DNA from: Anisodus tanguticus
Taxonomy: Eukaryota; Streptophyta; Magnoliopsida; Solanales; Solanaceae
Length of the DNA stretch: 64,000 bases
NCBI GenBank assembly: GCA_034509755.1
Contig: JAVYJV010000039.1
Location: forward strand, 186,001 to 250,000
Reading direction: 5' to 3'
The notes under the pieces were generated by a model. That model was not told the origin of the DNA. It saw only the letters and a list, made by a program, of their open reading frames with translations, and did not search any database. The position numbers were made by a program, and so were the translations under genes. Below, one piece after another: positions 59,901 to 64,000 of the stretch. How positions within the stretch are numbered: position 1 is the stretch's first letter; the number at the start of each line of letters is the position of its first letter.

Positions 59901-60688
59901 TTATAAATTAGCTTTAAAACCTTTTTTTATTAATGCTTTATACAACAAAGGTGTGAAATTCATTTTAAAAAAGAATTTGTTTAGAGAATTTATCAATAAA
60001 ATTTCATAAAAATGAATCACAAGTGTAAATTAGTTTGCTAATCAGGTTTTAAACTTAACTCATTGAGCAATAAATCTTTTTCAAAGATGATTAGTGATTT
60101 CGACCAAAAAAAAAAGAAGATTAATAGAACTGATGAATGACTAGTCAGTGCATTCTTTACCACTTTTTCTCACTTTAAAACTTTGTTTTTTTAATTATAA
60201 TAACAATTTCTTAAGCTTAATATTATTCAACAAGAAATATTTCTTGAACTGAAAAAAAAATTTTGAAAAGTTTTGCACCTTGAAAATGCTGCTGTTTAAC
60301 CAAAAACATCAATAAAAATTTTCATTCCTTAAAATAAAGTATTGTTGTCTTATAAAATAACAAATTTCATGTAATTTAAGTTTATTTTACTTTGATTAAA
60401 ATCATTTATTATTGCTTTTGTTAGATTTAGTAAATCTTTAACAAATTTTTGTTTTATATAACTAAAAGCATAAAATTGTTTTACAATTTTATTATATAAA
60501 ATATAAATAAAAAAACTTTTTATATACAAGAACCAGCTTGTTCAAAATTGCACAAATATGGAAATAAAATTTTACAATTCTAATTATTTAAAACTAAAAA
60601 GTTTAAAGGCTTGAAAAAACAAGGATTAAAACTTTGAAATGATGAAATAAGAATTTATGGCTTTAATGTGTTTAAGAATTAGTAAAAA

Positions 60689-62448
60689 TTAAATGAAAGA
60701 TAAAAGTTGTCTATCATCTTGTGTAATACTTGAATTTTTACTAATATCTTCTTTAACAATTTCTTGATCATTTGAATTTTGGTTATCATTTTCATTATTG
60801 GTTGAATTAGGACTTAAGTTATCTAAACAGAAATTTTTTTAAAAATAAGTAATGATAAAAAAAGATAAATTTAAACTTACTTAAAGAATTTCTTCTTAAA
60901 TCTGAATCAAAGTTATGTGGAATTATAGTACAAAGAATTAATAAAGCAAGTAAAGAAGAAGTTCCACAAACAAAACTTAAAACATAACGATAAAATCTTT
61001 TGTCAAAACTAATGCTATAAATAAAATAAATTAAAAAAAAATTAAAGAAAAAAATTTTATTTGTAATTACCTGCTTGATCTAATTAATTGAATTAACATT
61101 ACAGCAAAACCGTTTGAAAATTTATCTAAAAAGCTCATGGCACCAAAAACAAAAGCTGAACTAGCTGTATTTTGACCAATCATATCATTTAAAATAGACT
61201 GGGAATTTATATTTATAATTTGATTTGATAAACCAATTAATACTGAAATAAAATAAATGTATTTTGTAATAAAATTTTCGCTTTCGCCATAATAAATACT
61301 TATAAAAGATATTATTGAAATCAATGATCCACATAATAAAATTTTCTTCAAGAAAAAAATATTTTTAGAAATAAAAAAAAAAGTTTAAAAAAAAAACTTA
61401 CAACGTTGCTTAATTTTTTAGATAATAATTCAACTATTATTGAACCGAAAAATCCACTACAATAAATAACTAAAGGGATATAAGCTGTACTTTCTTTGTT
61501 TAAGTCTAATGAGTAATGTAGATAAAGAGGAATAAAAACTTGAGTTAAATTAACAATTAATCTAGAAACCATATATAACGCGGCTACTTGATAAAAAATA
61601 ATAAATTTAAACCAATGATGCCATTTTAAATGATTTGATCTATCTGAATAATCAACTAAACCTTGGTTATCTTTTTTTAATTGTATATTGTGTGGTTTTT
61701 CAGTAACTAAAATATGAAATAACAATGAAAAAATTAATCCCACGCCAGTTAAAGAAATTACAATTGTACGAAAATTTGATGCATCATCGGGTGAGAATTG
61801 GTCATTTTGAGAATGATCTGTATCTAAATGAAGTATATACCATGTAAACAAATATACTATAATATTAGATGTGACTGTAAAGCATGATCTTCTAGCTGTT
61901 AATTTAACTCTTTCATTGCTATAAGGTGTTAAATCAGTTGCCATTGACATATGATTAATTTGAATAGAAGCCCATGCAAATTGAAAAAGTGTTATTAATA
62001 CAGAATAATAAAAAACTAAAGACTTAGTAGATGCATTATCTCCTCCATAACATTTTTGAAAGATCATTGGAAAAGTACAAGCAGAGAAAAAAGTACCAAT
62101 TAAATGCCATGTTTTTCTTTTACCATATTTCAAACTATTACCTATGTTACGATCTGATTCTAAACCAACAATAGGTGTAGCAATACCATCTGCAATTTGA
62201 CCAACTAATAAAAGAAAACCTGAAATTTTTGGATCGAACTCTAAAACTGATTCAAAAAATACAAGTAAATATGTAAACCATAATGCTGCACAAATATCAT
62301 TATGAATATGTCCGACAGCATAACCTAATACTTGAGAACTAGATAAAATATTTTTATTTTCTGATTTAACATCATCTTTTAATAATTCTTGAGAGTTTGT
62401 TCCAGATGTAGATGCAACTAAAGATGAATTAGATGTGTTTGTAGCCAT
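60689..62448 (-). CDS. MFSD12: MFS transporter, MFSD12 type
   Basis: Four exons: 62448-61402, 61345-61071, 61014-60881, 60822-60689; introns 56, 56 and 58 nt; 529 residues (human about 480). The start is the ATG at 62448; the frame extends 9 codons upstream but without ATG. Matches to MFSD12: LGYAVGHIHNDICAALWFTYLLVF, LLLVGQIADGIATPIVGLESDR, YGKRKTWHLIGT, FQFAWASIQINHMSMATDL, RVKLTARRSCFTVTSNIIVYLFTW and NDMIGQNTASSAFVFGAMSFLDKFSNGFAV. About 12 transmembrane segments are expected, with Ser/Asn-rich tails at both ends. Known role: cysteine import into lysosomes and melanosomes. The C-terminal 45 residues (exon 4) are hydrophilic. Divergent from the galactokinase gene. Confidence 0.92.
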
Positions 62449-63782
62449 TATTTTAATTTTAAAACTTTTCTTCACTTAAATAGTTGAAATTTTTGTTTTG
62501 TAATTTGATAATACTAAATTTCAAAATTGTATATATGATTTTGAAATTAGATGTTATATTTGTTTTTAAACTTAGAAATCAAACCAAATCCTGAAACAAA
62601 AAACAATTTAAATCATCAAGTTAAAATATTATTTCAGATTTTATATTTTCAAAATTAATTTGTAGCATTTTACAATTGAAAAATAATTTCCAAAAACTTT
62701 TTAAAAGTTAGTTAATATTTTCAAAATTCTATTTAATCATAAATTTAAAGACTTAATCATAAATTCAAAAAATATTTTATAGAGAATACAAATTAATTAT
62801 TTCTAAATAAAAATTAACTTTCACATTAAACATAAATCCAATTAACTAAATTTTAAAACAAAAATATCTTTACTAATTAAAGAAAAATTAATAAACATTT
62901 TAATTAATTTATTACTGGAAAAAGTCATGGAAAAGACTTTTAGAAAAAATGCATAAGACGATAATTCTTCTTTCATAAAATACAATAAAAGATTATTGTA
63001 GAATATGTTATACAAAGAATAAATTGAATTGTACTTTTTTAATTTACAACTTAAATAAACACCCAATATTGAATATTAGTTTTTGTTGCAGAATTAATTG
63101 GAAATTTTGAACTCAATTTATCAGTAAATTTATAAGATAATTAAGTACAAAATTTTATTTATTTATTTTGATAATTATTAAAACAAATTATAATTACTTA
63201 CGTATTTGATTATATGATACAATAAAAATGTCTCTTTCAAAATAAATAAAGATCATGTTAATAAGGACTCAGTATTCTCTTTTAAAATAAATAGTTTTAA
63301 AGAGATTAGATTAATTTTTTTTTCAAAACTTTGGCACAATTTAACTGCCTTAAGTATGAATTTTTTGAATAAAGTTGAAAATCAATTTTTTAAAAAAAAA
63401 TATTATAACGTAAACAAAGTTTAGTAAACAGCCTTTCGGTTTTTAATGTTTATAGTTACCATGACAACAAATTTTTAAAATATTTTTTGAAAGTTTAACC
63501 AGCTTAGATTTTCTGATAAAATCAAACTGATTTATTTATATCTATTAAAAAATTTTCTGATTAACAATATTTATCATGAAAACACGTAAAAAAATATAAG
63601 ATGATTAAAAAGATATTAAAAATTGTTATTAAAAAACTAATATTTTATCAAACCAAATAACTAATATTCATAAAAACTACGCATGTTTAAATTAAAACCA
63701 ATTAAATTTTTCAATTATTCATAATCAAATTTTATTAAATATTATCTCTTTTTAAATTGTGTTGAGAAAATTTTTAAATAAA
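62449..63782. promoter_or_regulatory. Divergent promoter region, MFSD12 / galactokinase
   Basis: About 1.3 kb of AT-rich DNA between divergent starts. A minus-strand frame at 62842-63066 is AT-driven and not supported. No other gene seen. Confidence 0.5.
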
Positions 63783-63947
63783 ATGAATTTCACAAAAGAT
63801 GAAAGTTTAAATAACTTAATTCAAGAAGCAAAAAAAGTTTATCTTGATAAATACAAAGTTGAGTCTAAAGTATGTGGTTTAGCTCCAGGTAGAATAAACT
63901 TAATTGGAGATCATGTAGATTATAACGATGGTTTTGTTTTACCAATG
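63783..63947 (+). CDS. GALK1: Galactokinase, first exon (runs off right edge)
   Basis: 55 codons from ATG 63783 to a GTAATT donor at 63948, phase 0; the remaining exons are outside the window. Residues 36-48 are the galactokinase signature GRINLIGDHVDYN followed by DGFVLPM. In most members the motif reads IGEHTDY; here Glu is replaced by Asp, a conservative change at a sugar-contacting position. Known role: ATP-dependent phosphorylation of galactose in the Leloir pathway. The signature is closer to GALK1 than to GALK2, but only a small part of the protein is visible. The frame opens upstream only through non-ATG codons, so this ATG is the likely start. Confidence 0.88.
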
Positions 63948-64000
63948 GTAATTTTTTAATTAAACTGTCCTTAAATTTCTTCCCTTGTAATCAAATAAAA

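Larger units (their letters stand above)
49481..60688. other. 11.2-kb gene desert upstream of FoxB
   Basis: No convincing exon, RNA gene or transposon on either strand. Islands with more G/C lie at about 49890-49985, 51060-51350, 54350-54380, 54600-54870, 54950-55140, 55860-55990 and 56200-56940. GGCGG occurs nine times on either strand (50136, 54747, 55089, 56331, 56365, 56442, 56595, 56857, 58269). The FoxB promoter is at the left end; the right end is the 3' flank of MFSD12. Confidence 0.6.

Noticed and set aside
62842..63066. 74-codon minus-strand frame between MFSD12 and galactokinase
   Set aside because: Phe/Ser/Leu/Tyr/Asn content expected from A/T runs; no motif.

Overview
This is a nuclear contig from a small, very AT-rich animal genome (roughly three quarters or more A+T by eye). 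The evidence is: standard-code protein genes with GT-AG introns, mostly 49-60 nt; an animal gene set (FoxB, Jun, presenilin, APC11, Rho, a trithorax-type NR-like zinc finger); and no bacterial operons or ribosome binding sites. Composition and tiny introns would suit a compact invertebrate such as a monogonont rotifer, but that assignment is a guess. Exon joins below were made by hand from splice sites, frame and family motifs.

Layout. 1-150: start of a secreted protein running off the left edge (-). 1971-2728: Rho GTPase (+). 3736-5002: mitochondrial ribosomal protein mS29/DAP3 (+). 5515-7330: a 559-residue protein carrying the trithorax-type variant nuclear-receptor zinc finger without any visible SET part (-). 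7721-8055: APC11 (+). 8126-9207: GLOD4 (-). 9467-14459: P5B ATPase of the ATP13A2 type (-). 15502-16587: presenilin (-). 17261-17732: CHCHD2/10 (+). 18391-20952: HGSNAT (+). 21305-22090: TIGAR-like phosphatase (-). 23191-25674: MYORG-like GH31 protein (+). 26661-28112: Jun (+). 28348-29049: DNAJC8 (-). 29501-30225: RRM protein (+). 46634-49480: FoxB (-), alone between gene-free stretches of 16.4 kb and 11.2 kb. 60689-62448: MFSD12 (-). 63783 to the right edge: first exon of galactokinase (+).

The first 30 kb is dense housekeeping and lysosomal/mitochondrial sequence with many divergent or convergent pairs. The middle 30 kb is a regulatory-looking domain around FoxB: AT-rich DNA with small GC-richer islands. 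Several unusual words recur, some once on each side of FoxB (18-mer at 43613/55948, 14-mer core at 45299/54661, 20-mer at 39185/56261, 9-mer at 43690/54366). A dense GGCGG cluster lies at 56331-56861.

The main points for follow-up are the stand-alone trithorax-type protein, a GH31 protein lacking its expected catalytic Asp residues, a presenilin with Trp-Asp instead of Tyr-Asp in TM6, two FoxB splice donors 15 nt apart that change wing 1 of the forkhead, and the shared words flanking FoxB.
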